64,000 bases of DNA from Massilia sp. CFBP 13721 (GTDB lineage: Bacteria > Pseudomonadota > Gammaproteobacteria > Burkholderiales > Burkholderiaceae_D): contig NZ_JACYUY010000007.1 of NCBI RefSeq assembly GCF_014842025.1, positions 62,001 through 126,000 of the forward strand. The letters are read 5' to 3'. Positions 44,184 through 54,007 of this stretch are shown in pieces (position 1 is the first letter of the stretch; every line of letters begins with the position of its first letter). A program made the translations under genes and the position numbers. The notes beneath the pieces were generated by a model. That model saw only the letters and a list, made by a program, of their open reading frames with translations. It was not told the origin of the DNA and did no database searches.

Positions 44184-46988
44184 ATGGCAAACGCCCATGG
44201 GTCGGTCGTTCCGATGGAAGCGCTTTCCGAGTTTGCCTCCTCGCGTCGGTATGGCACTGGACTGAGTCAGGCTGGCAGGCTCATCACCTTGGTAACGGCC
44301 CAGGAACGCGGACTACCGGAGTCGCTGGTGGCGGAACAATTCGCCGGCCGTGAGGCCGTCAACGAGCTGTTCAGTTTTGAAATTGATGCCCTGAGTGTGT
44401 CGACGGACCTGGATCTGTCCATCTTTATTGGTGAAGACCTCACTGTAACCCTGTTGCAGCCTGCTGGTCGCCGGCGTGCCTGGCATGGCATCTGTACTGA
44501 GGCATCCTGGTCCGGTGCAGATGGCGGGGTAGCCCGTTACCGGTTGCGGATGGAGCCGGCGTTGTCACTGCTGTCCCTGCGCCGGGATTGCTATGTATTC
44601 CAGGGCAAGAACGCACGCGAGATTGTCACCGAGCTTCTGGCCGATTACCCGCAAGTTCGCTTCGATTTCGACATCACGCAAGAGCTACGCATCCGTCCAA
44701 TCTATACGCAGTACCGCGAAACCGATCTTGAATTCTTCGAACGATTGCTGGCCTCGGAAGGGCTGAGCTGGCGTTTCGAGCACGACCAGCCGGACGATCG
44801 CGATCGCGATCGCGCCGATCCTCGGCATTCAAGGCATCGGCTGGTCATTTTCGACAGCAGGGCAAGGGCACCCGCAATGCCCGACGGACGGGCCATTCGC
44901 TTCCACGGGGTGCGCGCGACAGATACCGATGACGCCATCGACGGATTTTCCGCACACAGACGCGTGTCGGCCAACGGCGTGGCCATCAGCACCTGGAACC
45001 CGGCGCAACTGATTGCCCCGAGCGCTGAACTGGAATCCATTCTGGATGCGGGCGAGCTGCCTCGGCTCCAGATTTACGATGGCAGCGGTGAAGGCGGCAC
45101 GGGAAGAGCCGAGGCTGCCCGACAAGGCGAGCACATGCTGCACGCGCTGGAGCTGAAGAATAAGGTGTTCGAGGGTACCGGCGCGGTGCGGCGACTGCGC
45201 CCAGGCCACGCTTTTCTGCTTACCCAGCACGACAGGTATCCGGAGCGTCAGAACAGCTTCAAGGTCCTGTGGGTACATCATGCAGCGCGCAATAACTTCG
45301 ATACCGGAATTGCCAGCGCCGCAGCCAAATTAGTCGAGAGAGGTACTTACCGGAACACGTTCGGGTGTGTTCGCGACGAGGTAGCCATACTGCCAGCCAG
45401 GACGGCGATCCCCAATTCCCGCACGGCGCAAGGGCCACAGGCAGCGCTCGTCGTTGGTTTGGTTGGTTCCGTGGCGACGACGACGCGCGACCACCAGGTG
45501 AAGGTCCAGTTCGCATGGCAGCGTGGTTCCATGCCCAACGCAGGCGGGCTTGCACATGACACTGACCAGCAGGGCAATGCACCAGGCGACGAGAGGTCTG
45601 GAACATGGGTTCGTGTCGCGGAGGCATTGGCCGGCCCCAATTGGGGAACACAGTTCACGCCGCGCGTCGGAACCGAAGTACTGGTTGACTTCATCGAGGG
45701 CGACATCGACCGGCCTGTGATCGTTGCACAGCTCTACACAGGCGTCGACTTGCCGCCGTTTGCGGCCGGCGTCGATTCCAACGCCAACCATGCAGGCGTG
45801 CTATCAGGCATCCACACGACGAATTTCGACGGAAGCGGCTACAACCAGTGGCAACTCGACGATACGAACGGCCAGGTACGCACGCGTCTTGCGAGCAGCA
45901 GCGCGGCGACCGAGTTGAACCTCGGATACCTGATTCAACAGGCTGCGTCATCCGCGCACCGCGGCTGCTATCGCGGCAGCGGCTTCGAGTTGCGCACGGA
46001 TGCGTGGGCCGTGCTGCGGGGAGGCGAAGGGGTGCTGCTATCGACCAGTGCGCGGGCGCGTCAGGGAAGCTGCGTCGCGTCGACGCAGATGGATGCCGCT
46101 GAGGCGGTATCGCTGTTGAAAGGCGCGCAGGCGCTGACCAATACGCTGAACGAGGCCGCGAGCCAGCAGCAGGCACTGGTCAGCAAGGACGCTGCAAAGG
46201 CGCAGGCCGACTTCATCGACCAGCTTGATCCGAAGGTCAAGGGCAAGTATGCAGGTGCCATCAACGGACAGCAGGCCATCAAGGCCAAGAACGGATCGCG
46301 TGAACTCGATGCCGAGCAGCCCGTCGAGAAATTTGGATCGGCGATCGTGCTGATGGATTCCGCAGCCAGCATCAATTGGGCAACGCCGGCATCGACCGTT
46401 ATCTCCGCCGGTCAGCAGCTGCACTGGACCACGCAGTCCGACTTGCACATGGCGGCTGCGCATACCGTCTCGTCAGTCGCCGGGAGTGCCGCAAACCTCT
46501 TCACGCATTCAGGAGGTATCCAGGCAATCGCAGCGAATGGCCCGGTATCTTTGCAGGCCCATACCGATCAGCTGGAGATTCTGGCGGACCAGGCCGTCAC
46601 TGTCATCTCGGTCAACGACAGCATCGAGATCAAGGCCAAGGGCAAGATCGTGCTGCAGGCCGGGCAATCCGCCGTCACGCTCGAGGGGCAAAACATTACG
46701 TTCGCATGTCCCGGAAAATTCTCGGTCAAGAGCGGGAAGCATTTGTTTGACGCCGGTGCTCGCCAGGAGGCATCCGTCACACAATTACCGGACAGCCGGC
46801 CGAAGCTTTTCGATGAAGGTTTCGTTCTGCGGGACGAGGACACCGGCTCGCCCCTGCCGAATTATCCGTATCGAATCGTCCGGGCGGACGGCTCTATTGA
46901 GGCAGGAATAACGGACCGGGAGGGCCGGACGCACGTCGTTTCCTCGGCCGAAATCGAGGAGCTGAACATCGAGATTCCTCGCATATAA
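44184..46988 (+). CDS. vgrG: Type VI secretion spike protein VgrG
   Basis: 934 residues. The gp27-like part (about 35-400) includes VNELFSFEIDALS, YRLRMEPALSLLSLRRDCYV and RETDLEFFERLLASEGLSWR. The gp5-like OB region follows at about 410-530 (VGLVGSVATTTRDHQVKVQF, WGTQFTPRVGTEVLVDFIEG). The beta-helix needle with its DUF2345 part (about 700-860) has SIEIKAKGKIVLQAG repeats. The last 55 residues form a TTR-like extension (GFVLRDEDTGSPLPNYPYRI), commonly an adaptor for cargo. No structural T6SS genes are in this window, so this is an orphan vgrG island. The effector gene follows 15 bases later. Confidence 0.95.
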   Translation: MANAHGSVVPMEALSEFASSRRYGTGLSQAGRLITLVTAQERGLPESLVAEQFAGREAVNELFSFEIDALSVSTDLDLSIFIGEDLTVTLLQPAGRRRAWHGICTEASWSGADGGVARYRLRMEPALSLLSLRRDCYVFQGKNAREIVTELLADYPQVRFDFDITQELRIRPIYTQYRETDLEFFERLLASEGLSWRFEHDQPDDRDRDRADPRHSRHRLVIFDSRARAPAMPDGRAIRFHGVRATDTDDAIDGFSAHRRVSANGVAISTWNPAQLIAPSAELESILDAGELPRLQIYDGSGEGGTGRAEAARQGEHMLHALELKNKVFEGTGAVRRLRPGHAFLLTQHDRYPERQNSFKVLWVHHAARNNFDTGIASAAAKLVERGTYRNTFGCVRDEVAILPARTAIPNSRTAQGPQAALVVGLVGSVATTTRDHQVKVQFAWQRGSMPNAGGLAHDTDQQGNAPGDERSGTWVRVAEALAGPNWGTQFTPRVGTEVLVDFIEGDIDRPVIVAQLYTGVDLPPFAAGVDSNANHAGVLSGIHTTNFDGSGYNQWQLDDTNGQVRTRLASSSAATELNLGYLIQQAASSAHRGCYRGSGFELRTDAWAVLRGGEGVLLSTSARARQGSCVASTQMDAAEAVSLLKGAQALTNTLNEAASQQQALVSKDAAKAQADFIDQLDPKVKGKYAGAINGQQAIKAKNGSRELDAEQPVEKFGSAIVLMDSAASINWATPASTVISAGQQLHWTTQSDLHMAAAHTVSSVAGSAANLFTHSGGIQAIAANGPVSLQAHTDQLEILADQAVTVISVNDSIEIKAKGKIVLQAGQSAVTLEGQNITFACPGKFSVKSGKHLFDAGARQEASVTQLPDSRPKLFDEGFVLRDEDTGSPLPNYPYRIVRADGSIEAGITDREGRTHVVSSAEIEELNIEIPRI

Positions 46989-47003
46989 AGGTTTGTATCT
47001 TTC

Positions 47004-48488
47004 ATGGCCACCACAAAATTCAAGAATGCGGGAAATGCCACTACTAACCCTGTCGAGAACAAGGTCAGAAAAGAGATAAAGATAAAAGTCGGACCGGCGG
47101 GCATAGCCAGGATTGTCTTCCTCAATAGCGATGGAACCGAAGCACATACCGCCAAGCAGTTTGTCAACTTGAGCGAGTCGGATAACTTTGTGGATGGCAA
47201 AATCGTTCCAAATGTTTATCGCGCTGGAAGTGAAATTCGGCTCAAGGTGCTCTTCAATAAGCCTGGTACTTATCCGTTCATGGTCAAGTGCGAGCCTCTT
47301 AATGGCAATGCTCAGTACACACCGGGAGAGCTGGCGCGAAATGATCGCTTTGCTTACCAGAAAGAACAAAAGTCCTACACAACGGGAAGCGATGGAAGCT
47401 TGGTTTTGCCGCTCGAAGATTTCTTCATAGGTGCTGCTGGTAAGGATCAATACGTATTTCGCGCTACCGACACAAGCGGCCTAACAGTATCGACCGGGAA
47501 TCTGGAAGTGCACCGGTTGATCTACTACGTGGAGCTAAAGATGCGTTCGCTTACGACCTGTGCTCCTAGTCTTGCGCGCGTGGAGGAGGTATATGCAAAA
47601 CACCACATCAAACTTTTGAAATTGCCGGCGCTCGAAATGGCTTTCATGCCCAATATTGGACCGAACGACGTCGATAAATTTCAGGCCGAGGCTAGGAAGG
47701 CCTATTCCAAGTCATTAGCTGTCGGAAAGCAGCCTCACGTGGTAGCAATTGCGTACACCGGGCATTTGGCCGTAAAGCGAGAAAATTTCCGGGTCCTACA
47801 ATCAGTGGTTGTTGGTCCAGGAAGTGCACCGGCCCTCATTACTATTGCTGCTCAGCCCGATGCATTAACTCTCACCTCCGAACCATATTTTCTCTGGTAC
47901 GCCCTCGGGCCAAGCGAAAGTTGGTTCGTCTCCGCAAGGTTTATCAAGACCGGAGGCTCCAAAGCTGATGTAATCAACATCCCACGAGAGAAATGCACAC
48001 CAGTTCCGAGCAGCTCTGCCTCCCCTCAGGCGGCCTACGTCGTGCAAATTGATGTAAGTGCTCTTCCGCATCCGACTGGCACTATCGAGCTCGTTGTTAA
48101 TATTGTTGACAGGATGCGAGCCGGAATTTCATTTTCTGGTGGAAACCTGATCTGCGTTTGCACAAAGGCATGGTGGTCGACCGTCGACGCTAAAATGCAA
48201 AACGAAGTGATCGTGCACGAATTAGGGCACAAGATAGGCATGGCGGCGGACGGTAGCGGAAAACTGCCCGACAAAACTGGTAGCTGGTATGACGATGCGA
48301 AAGGGCATCGCGGAGATCACTGCTTTCATGGCCTTTCTGCGACCCAGACCCGTTATGATTCCGATGCCGACCTGAACCTTTCAAAATGCGTGATGTATGG
48401 TGCCGCCAATGGTCTTAGTGACTTCTGTGTCAATTGTGCGCCGGCTGTTCGGAAAGTCGATCTCAGCGACGGCTGGGAGCCATTCTGA
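47004..48488 (+). CDS. Putative T6SS zincin (metallopeptidase) effector
   Basis: 494 residues directly behind vgrG. The N-terminal part (about 1-175) has an Ig-like stretch (YRAGSEIRLKVLFNKPGTYP). The C-terminal part contains HELGHKIGMA with the HExxH zinc motif at 405-409, then KCVMYG and FCVNC near residues 460-475, resembling the Met-turn region and extra Cys ligands of zincins. Cys-rich ending and no signal peptide fit delivery by the spike. The target (cell wall or protein) cannot be read. Its stop overlaps the immunity start (TGATG). The DNA is visibly AT-richer than the flagellar genes, suggesting transfer. Confidence 0.8.
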   Translation: MATTKFKNAGNATTNPVENKVRKEIKIKVGPAGIARIVFLNSDGTEAHTAKQFVNLSESDNFVDGKIVPNVYRAGSEIRLKVLFNKPGTYPFMVKCEPLNGNAQYTPGELARNDRFAYQKEQKSYTTGSDGSLVLPLEDFFIGAAGKDQYVFRATDTSGLTVSTGNLEVHRLIYYVELKMRSLTTCAPSLARVEEVYAKHHIKLLKLPALEMAFMPNIGPNDVDKFQAEARKAYSKSLAVGKQPHVVAIAYTGHLAVKRENFRVLQSVVVGPGSAPALITIAAQPDALTLTSEPYFLWYALGPSESWFVSARFIKTGGSKADVINIPREKCTPVPSSSASPQAAYVVQIDVSALPHPTGTIELVVNIVDRMRAGISFSGGNLICVCTKAWWSTVDAKMQNEVIVHELGHKIGMAADGSGKLPDKTGSWYDDAKGHRGDHCFHGLSATQTRYDSDADLNLSKCVMYGAANGLSDFCVNCAPAVRKVDLSDGWEPF

Positions 48489-49129
48489 TGCGCTCCCGGT
48501 CCCGGTTACTTGCGATTGCCGTTTCCGTTTTCGGCTGGTCAGTAATCGCGAGCTGCCACGCTTCCTCGCACCAATCAAATTCCCCGGTCACTCACCCGGT
48601 AACTCTACCGACCTTAACCGAAGAAAAAATGACAGATGACGACAAACTATTCAAACAGGTCCCATTTGACAAAAATGAGAAGACTGTTTGTTCGCCAGAA
48701 GACCCGGGTCCAGGTTTTGACTGGCGTGGGGTGCTAGTGCGTGCGCCCTCAAAAGTGGTTTTGCCCGATAAAAATGCGCCAGGCTCAACGTTCATCATCC
48801 CGTTATGCGGGATATACACGATTAACTTGGCCAAGGCGATCAGAAATCCCGGACTCCAAGTATTAATTGTTACCGACGACTCCACTGGAAAAATTTACCA
48901 GGGTAAGATCGGAGATCGAGATCGAGATCCAGATCTGCTAATTCCTCCGCCACCGACTCCTCGGCTTAGAGCCGAGGACTATGAGCATCAAGCTTTCGGC
49001 GGCTACTTGAACGTCAACGTAGCGTCCTACGTAGCCCTACCCTTGCAGCCTGCTCGCTATCGTGTGAAGGTCGAGTGGTCCGGTTATGAGTCGAACGAGG
49101 TGCGTATTGCAGTTGTCCAGCGTCCGTAA
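48488..49129 (+). CDS. Lipoprotein immunity protein (putative)
   Basis: 213 residues. The N-terminus is a lipoprotein signal with lipobox VIASC (Cys23), so it is expected to be anchored facing the periplasm. The mature domain contains KVVLPDKNAP, FIIPLCGIYTINLAKAI and ends YRVKVEWSGYESNEVRIAVV. No family is recognised. The one-base TGATG overlap with the effector and the duplicated neighbour are typical of T6SS immunity genes, and a periplasmic anchor fits an effector acting in the periplasm. Confidence 0.75.
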   Translation: MRSRSRLLAIAVSVFGWSVIASCHASSHQSNSPVTHPVTLPTLTEEKMTDDDKLFKQVPFDKNEKTVCSPEDPGPGFDWRGVLVRAPSKVVLPDKNAPGSTFIIPLCGIYTINLAKAIRNPGLQVLIVTDDSTGKIYQGKIGDRDRDPDLLIPPPPTPRLRAEDYEHQAFGGYLNVNVASYVALPLQPARYRVKVEWSGYESNEVRIAVVQRP

Positions 49130-49140
49130 GGTGAGTTTTG

Positions 49141-49769
49141 GTGTGCTCCTTGACTTTGTTACGCATAGCGGCTGTTTGCGTATTGTCCGTCTCAGTAATC
49201 TCAAGCTGCTACGCGCGATCCCAACAAGCTGATTCCACGGTTGCGCATTCAACGACCACAACCAGTTTAACGGTCAACAAAATGACGACCGACGAAAATT
49301 ATTCGAAAGCGTACCATTTGGAACGAATAAGCAAACCGCTTGCTCCCCGGCAGCGCCAAGGTTTGAATGGCTTGGAGTGAAAGTGCGCTCCCCTTCGAAA
49401 GTATTCCTGCCTGACAAAGACGATCCACACTCGGCGCTCGTCATGCCTTTATGCGGGATCTATTTTATGAATGTCGGGAAGGCGATTCGGCATCCTGGAC
49501 CGCTAATGTTGATCGTTACCAACGTCGCTACAGGCCAATCGTACCGTGGTCCAATCGTCGATCGAGACCTGCACCCCAGAGCCTCTCCACCCCGATCGCG
49601 TCCGCTCGATCCCGCTGCCTTCGAGGGTATATTTTCCGGCACATACTTCAATTACGACGTCGCCGCATACGTGGCGCTGCCCTTGCAGCCTGCTCGCTAC
49701 CGCGTCAAAGTCGAATGGTCCGGCTACGAGTCGAACGAGGTAAGCATTGCAGTTGTTCAGCGTTCGTAG
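49141..49769 (+). pseudogene. Second immunity copy with a frameshift
   Basis: A paralogue of the preceding gene. GTG 49141 gives a lipoprotein signal with lipobox VISSC at Cys23, exactly aligned with the first copy. Around the A4 run at 49295-49298 the reading shifts: the frame continuing past the run gives KLFESVPFGTNKQTACS, homologous to the first copy's KLFKQVPFDKNEKTVCS, then on to VEWSGYESNEVSIAVVQRS at TAG 49769. The literal frame from the start stops at 49380. One missing A in an original A5 run explains it. It could be a true pseudogene, a phase-variable tract or a sequencing error. The last 30 codons are very close to copy 1, the middle less so. Confidence 0.8.
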
Positions 49770-49986
49770 CGGCCAATTTGGTGCGTTCCGCCACCCAAGC
49801 GCAAAAAAAATGTCTGTATTGGGGGCTGTTCAGGATACGTTCTGCTGTCGGCGGTGTGGTCGCGCTCTTCTGGTCGAAACCGGCGTTGGTGGTTGAGTTC
49901 ACCCGGATGCGCAGTCATTCGCGGCGCCGAGGCTGCCCACGCGTCCAGCCAGCTTTCCACCTCACAGCGGTTCAAGCATTTCACCC

Positions 49987-52224
49987 TCACCCCTGCCTGC
50001 CGCTCAGCTGCGTACCGCGCACCCGCGCGCGATCCAGCGGCAAGTCGCGCAGGCGCACCTTGCAGGCGCCGGCCATGGCGTTGGCGAGCGCGGCCGCGGC
50101 CGGTCCCTGGGAGGCTTCGCCGGTGCCGAGGAAAGGCATGCCGGGACGATCGATCAGGTGCACCTCGATGCGGTCGGGTACCTGGTTGAAGCGCAGGATC
50201 GGGTAGGCCGCCCAGTCGCGTGTCAGCACCTGGGCCTGGTCGAAGCGCACCTGTTCCAGCAAGGTCCAGCTGGCCGACTGGACGATGCCGCCTTCGATCT
50301 GGTTGCGCACGCCATCGGGATTGACGACTTCGCCGCAATCGACGGCGGCGACGGCGCGCGTGATGCGCGCGAAGCCAGTCTCGCGCGCCACCTCGACCTC
50401 CAGCGCGATGGCGCAATACGCGGCCAGGTTCTTGTAGCGGGCAAAGGCGAAGCCGCGCGCGCGCCGCGGACCGGCCCGGTAGCCGTCCCAGCCGAAGCGG
50501 CTGGCCGCCAGGCGCACCACCTCGAGCGCGCGCGGGTCGTCCAGGTGGCGCAGGCGGAAGGCCACCGGATCGGCGTTCGCCAGCTGCGCCAGCTCGTCCA
50601 TGAAGCTTTCGATCGCGAACACGTTGCAATACGCGCCGAGCGAACGCAGCGCCGAGGTGCGCAGGAAGGACTGCGGCTGGAAGTGGTGCACCACGCGCGC
50701 CTGCGGCAGCACGTAATACGGGATCGCGTTGCGGTCGCCGCTGCCTTCCGGCTGCGGAATCGGCTTGGCCGGCGGCGGTACGAACGGACGCGCCAGGTGC
50801 GTGGCCGCCAGCAGGTTGCCGGCCTTGCCCGGCCGTGTATTGTGCGATGGGCTCCACACCTCGTAGTTCCACCAGGCGATGGCGCCGCGGGCATCGAGCG
50901 TCGCTTCGACCGTCGCGACCATGCCCGGCCCGAACGGCTCCCAGCCGTGTTCATCCTCGCGCATCCATTGCACGCGCACCGGCCGGCCGGGGAAGGCGCG
51001 CGCCAGCAGGGCGGCATCGGCGGCGACGTCGTCGGCGCCGTTGTGGCCATAGCAGCCCGAGCCTTCGACATGGATGCAGCGTACCGTTTCCTCGTCTACC
51101 CCGAGCAGTTCGGCGAGCGCAGTGCGCAGCGGGAAGACGCCCTGCGAATGGGTCCAGACCGTGTAGCGCCCGGCATCGAACCGGGCGATCGCGCACGAGG
51201 GGCCGATGGCGCCATGCAGCTGGAAGGGCCGGGTATAGGTCGCGCGCAGCGTGCGCCCGGCCGCCGGCGCCACGCCGCGTTCGAGGATCGGCAGCGCCTG
51301 CGCCGGCTGGCTCAGCACCTGCTCGCGCAGGGACAGCTGCGCCGGCAGCGTGGCCGGCGTCTCCCAGCGCGCGGCGGCGGCCAGCGCTGCTGCGGCTTTG
51401 ACTGCGCGGTACTCGCCATCGGCGATGACGGCCAGGAAGCGGCCGTCGCGCACCACTTTCAATACGCCCGGCAGGCGCGCCACGGCGGCAGTATCGACGC
51501 CCAGCAGGCGCGCGGCCGGCGCCGGCGGCCGCACCACCCGGGCATGCACCATGCCCGGCAGGCGCAGGTCGTGTACGTAGGCGACGCCACCGCCCACCTT
51601 GGCCGGGATGTCGACCCGGCGCAGCGCTTTGCCGGCGATCGTGTGCAGCCGCGCTTCGCGCGGCGCGGTCTTGCCGTCCGCGCGCCGGTGCAGCTGGCGT
51701 CCTTCCAGCAGTTCGCCGTAGGTAACGCGGCGGCCGTCGGTGGCGGCCAGGGCGCCGTCGGCCAGCCTCAGGCTGTCGGCCGGCGCCTGCAGGCGCTGCG
51801 CGGCCATGGCCGTCAGGATGGCGCGTACTTCGGCCGCGGCGTGGCGCAGCGCGGTGCCGCTGTCCTGCATCGAGTGGCTGCCTGCCGTGTAACCCTCGTC
51901 CGGTGTGCGGCCAGTATCGGCGGTGACCAGGGTGATGCGTGCCGGCGCCACCTGCAATTCCTCGGCCGCGACCTGCAGCAGGGCGGTCTTGATGCCTTGC
52001 CCCAGCTCGGCCTTGCCGGTGAAGACGGTCACGCGGTTGTGGGCGTCGATGCGGATCCAGGCGTCGAGCCAGGGTTCCTTGTCCAGGCTGCCGGGCAGCT
52101 TATTTGCCTTTTGTTTCGAGCCTTTGTCGGCGCCCTGCGGCCAGGCCGGGCCGATCGTAAACGCCAGCGTCAATGCACCGGCCGCCAGCAGGCGCCGCCG
52201 CGCCGGATCGTGTGCGCCGCTCAT
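49987..52224 (-). CDS. Molybdopterin-dependent hydroxylase, large subunit (IorB/aldehyde oxidase type)
   Basis: 745 residues from ATG 52224, which overlaps the small-subunit stop by 4 bases. The N-terminus has a Tat-like signal (RRRLLAAGALTLAF). Its catalytic domain includes VFTGKAELGQGIKTALLQVA, GSHSMQDSGTALRHAAAEVR and LRSLGAYCNVFAIESFMDEL; the order of sequence blocks matches isoquinoline 1-oxidoreductase beta-type proteins. It carries the Mo-cytosine-dinucleotide cofactor and oxidises an unknown aldehyde or N-heterocycle in the periplasm. It forms an operon with a 2Fe-2S protein and a tri-heme cytochrome that would pass electrons to the respiratory chain. Confidence 0.9.
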   Translation of the reverse strand: MSGAHDPARRRLLAAGALTLAFTIGPAWPQGADKGSKQKANKLPGSLDKEPWLDAWIRIDAHNRVTVFTGKAELGQGIKTALLQVAAEELQVAPARITLVTADTGRTPDEGYTAGSHSMQDSGTALRHAAAEVRAILTAMAAQRLQAPADSLRLADGALAATDGRRVTYGELLEGRQLHRRADGKTAPREARLHTIAGKALRRVDIPAKVGGGVAYVHDLRLPGMVHARVVRPPAPAARLLGVDTAAVARLPGVLKVVRDGRFLAVIADGEYRAVKAAAALAAAARWETPATLPAQLSLREQVLSQPAQALPILERGVAPAAGRTLRATYTRPFQLHGAIGPSCAIARFDAGRYTVWTHSQGVFPLRTALAELLGVDEETVRCIHVEGSGCYGHNGADDVAADAALLARAFPGRPVRVQWMREDEHGWEPFGPGMVATVEATLDARGAIAWWNYEVWSPSHNTRPGKAGNLLAATHLARPFVPPPAKPIPQPEGSGDRNAIPYYVLPQARVVHHFQPQSFLRTSALRSLGAYCNVFAIESFMDELAQLANADPVAFRLRHLDDPRALEVVRLAASRFGWDGYRAGPRRARGFAFARYKNLAAYCAIALEVEVARETGFARITRAVAAVDCGEVVNPDGVRNQIEGGIVQSASWTLLEQVRFDQAQVLTRDWAAYPILRFNQVPDRIEVHLIDRPGMPFLGTGEASQGPAAAALANAMAGACKVRLRDLPLDRARVRGTQLSGRQG

Positions 52225-52709
52225 CGTTCGCCTTTCGGCGCGTCGGCGCGCAGCAGTTGCGCCGCGCGCCGCACCGCGCGCAGGATGCGCATGTGGGTGC
52301 CGCAGCGGCACAGGTTGAGCGCCATGTGACTGCGGATTCTCTCCTCCGACGGCGCCGGTTCGCGCTCGAGCAGGGCGGTGGCGCGCATGATCATGCCGGC
52401 GATGCAGTAGCCGCACTGCGCCGCCTGTTCCTCGATGAAGGCACGCTGCACCGCTCCCGGCGCGGCGGCGCTGCCGAGGCCTTCGACCGTGCGCACCGGC
52501 CGGCGTCCGACCAGCGACACCGGCACCAGGCAGGACAGCGCCGAGGCGCCGTCGAGCAGCACCGTGCACGAACCGCACTGGCCCAGGCCGCAGCCGAACT
52601 TGGCGCCGTTGAGCTGCAGGTCGTTGCGCAGCACGTAGAGCAGTGGCGTGTCGGGATCGGTGTCGACCGCATGTTCGCGGCCGTTCACCTGCAGGCGGTA
52701 AGTACTCAT
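52221..52709 (-). CDS. 2Fe-2S subunit of the molybdenum hydroxylase
   Basis: 162 residues. Two clusters of Cys ligands: CGLGQCGSCTVLLDG (ferredoxin-like) and QCGYCIAGMI with NLCRCGT (the helical C-terminal cluster). The pattern is that of xanthine-oxidase-family iron-sulfur subunits such as IorA. It shares 4-base ATGA overlaps with the cytochrome gene before it and the large subunit after it. Confidence 0.95.
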   Translation of the reverse strand: MSTYRLQVNGREHAVDTDPDTPLLYVLRNDLQLNGAKFGCGLGQCGSCTVLLDGASALSCLVPVSLVGRRPVRTVEGLGSAAAPGAVQRAFIEEQAAQCGYCIAGMIMRATALLEREPAPSEERIRSHMALNLCRCGTHMRILRAVRRAAQLLRADAPKGER

Positions 52710-54007
52710 GGTTGTTTCGCTTTCCGGACGTCGTCCGCAAGGTCGGGCCAGTCCGGCGCGCGCGCGCCGTAGCGGCGCAGGTAGGCTGCCAGGGCGACGG
52801 TCTGTTCATCGCTGAGCAGGGTGGCGAATCCCGGCATCCAGCGTGCCGGTTCGCCGTCCGGCGGCACGATGCCGTCGCGTACGATGTGGATCAGGCTGCG
52901 CGGATCCGGGTCGTACAGGGCCACCGCCTGCTGCAATTGCAGCGCGGTGCCCGAGGTCGCGGCGCGGCCGGCGTCATGGCAACGGGCGCAGGCGTTCGCG
53001 TAGACCTGGTAGCCGAGCAGCATGCGCGCCGCATCCGGGCCTTCAGTGGCCGGCGCCGGCAGGCTCCCGGGCCGCGTCGCCGGCGTGGCGCGCTGCGGCG
53101 CCTGGCGCAGGTAGCTGTGGATGTAGGTGGCGAGCGCCTCGGTATCGGCGGGTTCGGCCAGGCGCAGGTTCTCGACCACCGTCTGCATCGGCCCGCCCGC
53201 CATCGCGTGGCCGGGTGCGATGCCGATGCGCAGGTAGGCGGCCAGGTGTTCGCGGGTCCAGGGCAGGGGCGAGGGAGAACGCGCATTCAGCGCCGGCACG
53301 TACCAGCCTTCGGCCTCGCCGCCGTCGAGGAATCGCTTCTTGTCCGGCCCGCCGAGCCGGGTGCGCGGCGTGTGGCAGGCCGCGCAATGTGCCAGCGTAT
53401 CGGCGATGTAGGCGCCGCGGTTCCAGTCGGGACTTTGGCGCGGATCGGCCTGCCAGGGTTCGTCGTCGAGGTAGAGCACGTTCCAGAAGCCGACCAGGGG
53501 ACGGAAACCGAAGGGGAAGGTCATCTTGTTGGGTATGGCCGGCGCATCGAGCGGCGTGCGCGTCATGAAGTACGCATACAGCGCCGTGACGTCGTCCCCG
53601 GTCAGGCGCGTGTAGTGATTGTAGGGAAAGGCGGGATACAGCAGATGGCCGTCGCGCGAGACGCCGCGGCGCATGGCGCGTATGAAAGCGTCCTCGCTCC
53701 ACTGGCCGATGCCGGTGCGCGCGTCGGGCGTGATGTTGGTGCTGTGGACCGTGCCGAACGGTGTCTCCATGGGCAGGCCGCCGGCGAACGGCCGGGCCGG
53801 ATCGGCCGTATGGCAGGCGGCGCAGTTGCCGAGCGCGGCCAGGCGCGCGCCGCGTGCGACGAGCGTGTTGTCGAAGCTGGCCGGCTGTTCGCGCGGCGCG
53901 ATTGCCGGGCGCCACATGATGGCGCCGGCGCCCAGGGCCAGCACGAGCAACAGCGCCAGGATGATCCATCGTCGGGCACGCCGCTGGCGGCGTACAGGCT
54001 GCTCCAT
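52706..54007 (-). CDS. Membrane-anchored tri-heme cytochrome c
   Basis: 433 residues from ATG 54007, with GGAG 6 bases upstream. One membrane anchor (about 14-32, WIILALLLVLALGAGAIMW) is followed by three c-type heme sites: CAACH at about 65, CAACH at about 215 and CARCH at about 350. Alcohol or aldehyde dehydrogenase cytochrome subunits have this arrangement. It is first in the operon and would receive electrons from the Mo/2Fe-2S enzyme on the periplasmic side. Confidence 0.93.
   Translation of the reverse strand: MEQPVRRQRRARRWIILALLLVLALGAGAIMWRPAIAPREQPASFDNTLVARGARLAALGNCAACHTADPARPFAGGLPMETPFGTVHSTNITPDARTGIGQWSEDAFIRAMRRGVSRDGHLLYPAFPYNHYTRLTGDDVTALYAYFMTRTPLDAPAIPNKMTFPFGFRPLVGFWNVLYLDDEPWQADPRQSPDWNRGAYIADTLAHCAACHTPRTRLGGPDKKRFLDGGEAEGWYVPALNARSPSPLPWTREHLAAYLRIGIAPGHAMAGGPMQTVVENLRLAEPADTEALATYIHSYLRQAPQRATPATRPGSLPAPATEGPDAARMLLGYQVYANACARCHDAGRAATSGTALQLQQAVALYDPDPRSLIHIVRDGIVPPDGEPARWMPGFATLLSDEQTVALAAYLRRYGARAPDWPDLADDVRKAKQP

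Noticed and set aside
44184-49769. A complete T6SS locus
   Set aside because: Only vgrG and cargo are present. No TssA-M, Hcp or ClpV genes are in this window.
49757-50872. A 371-residue - strand frame overlapping the hydroxylase 3' end
   Set aside because: It is a second reading of the large subunit on the same strand, low-complexity and without its own start signal.
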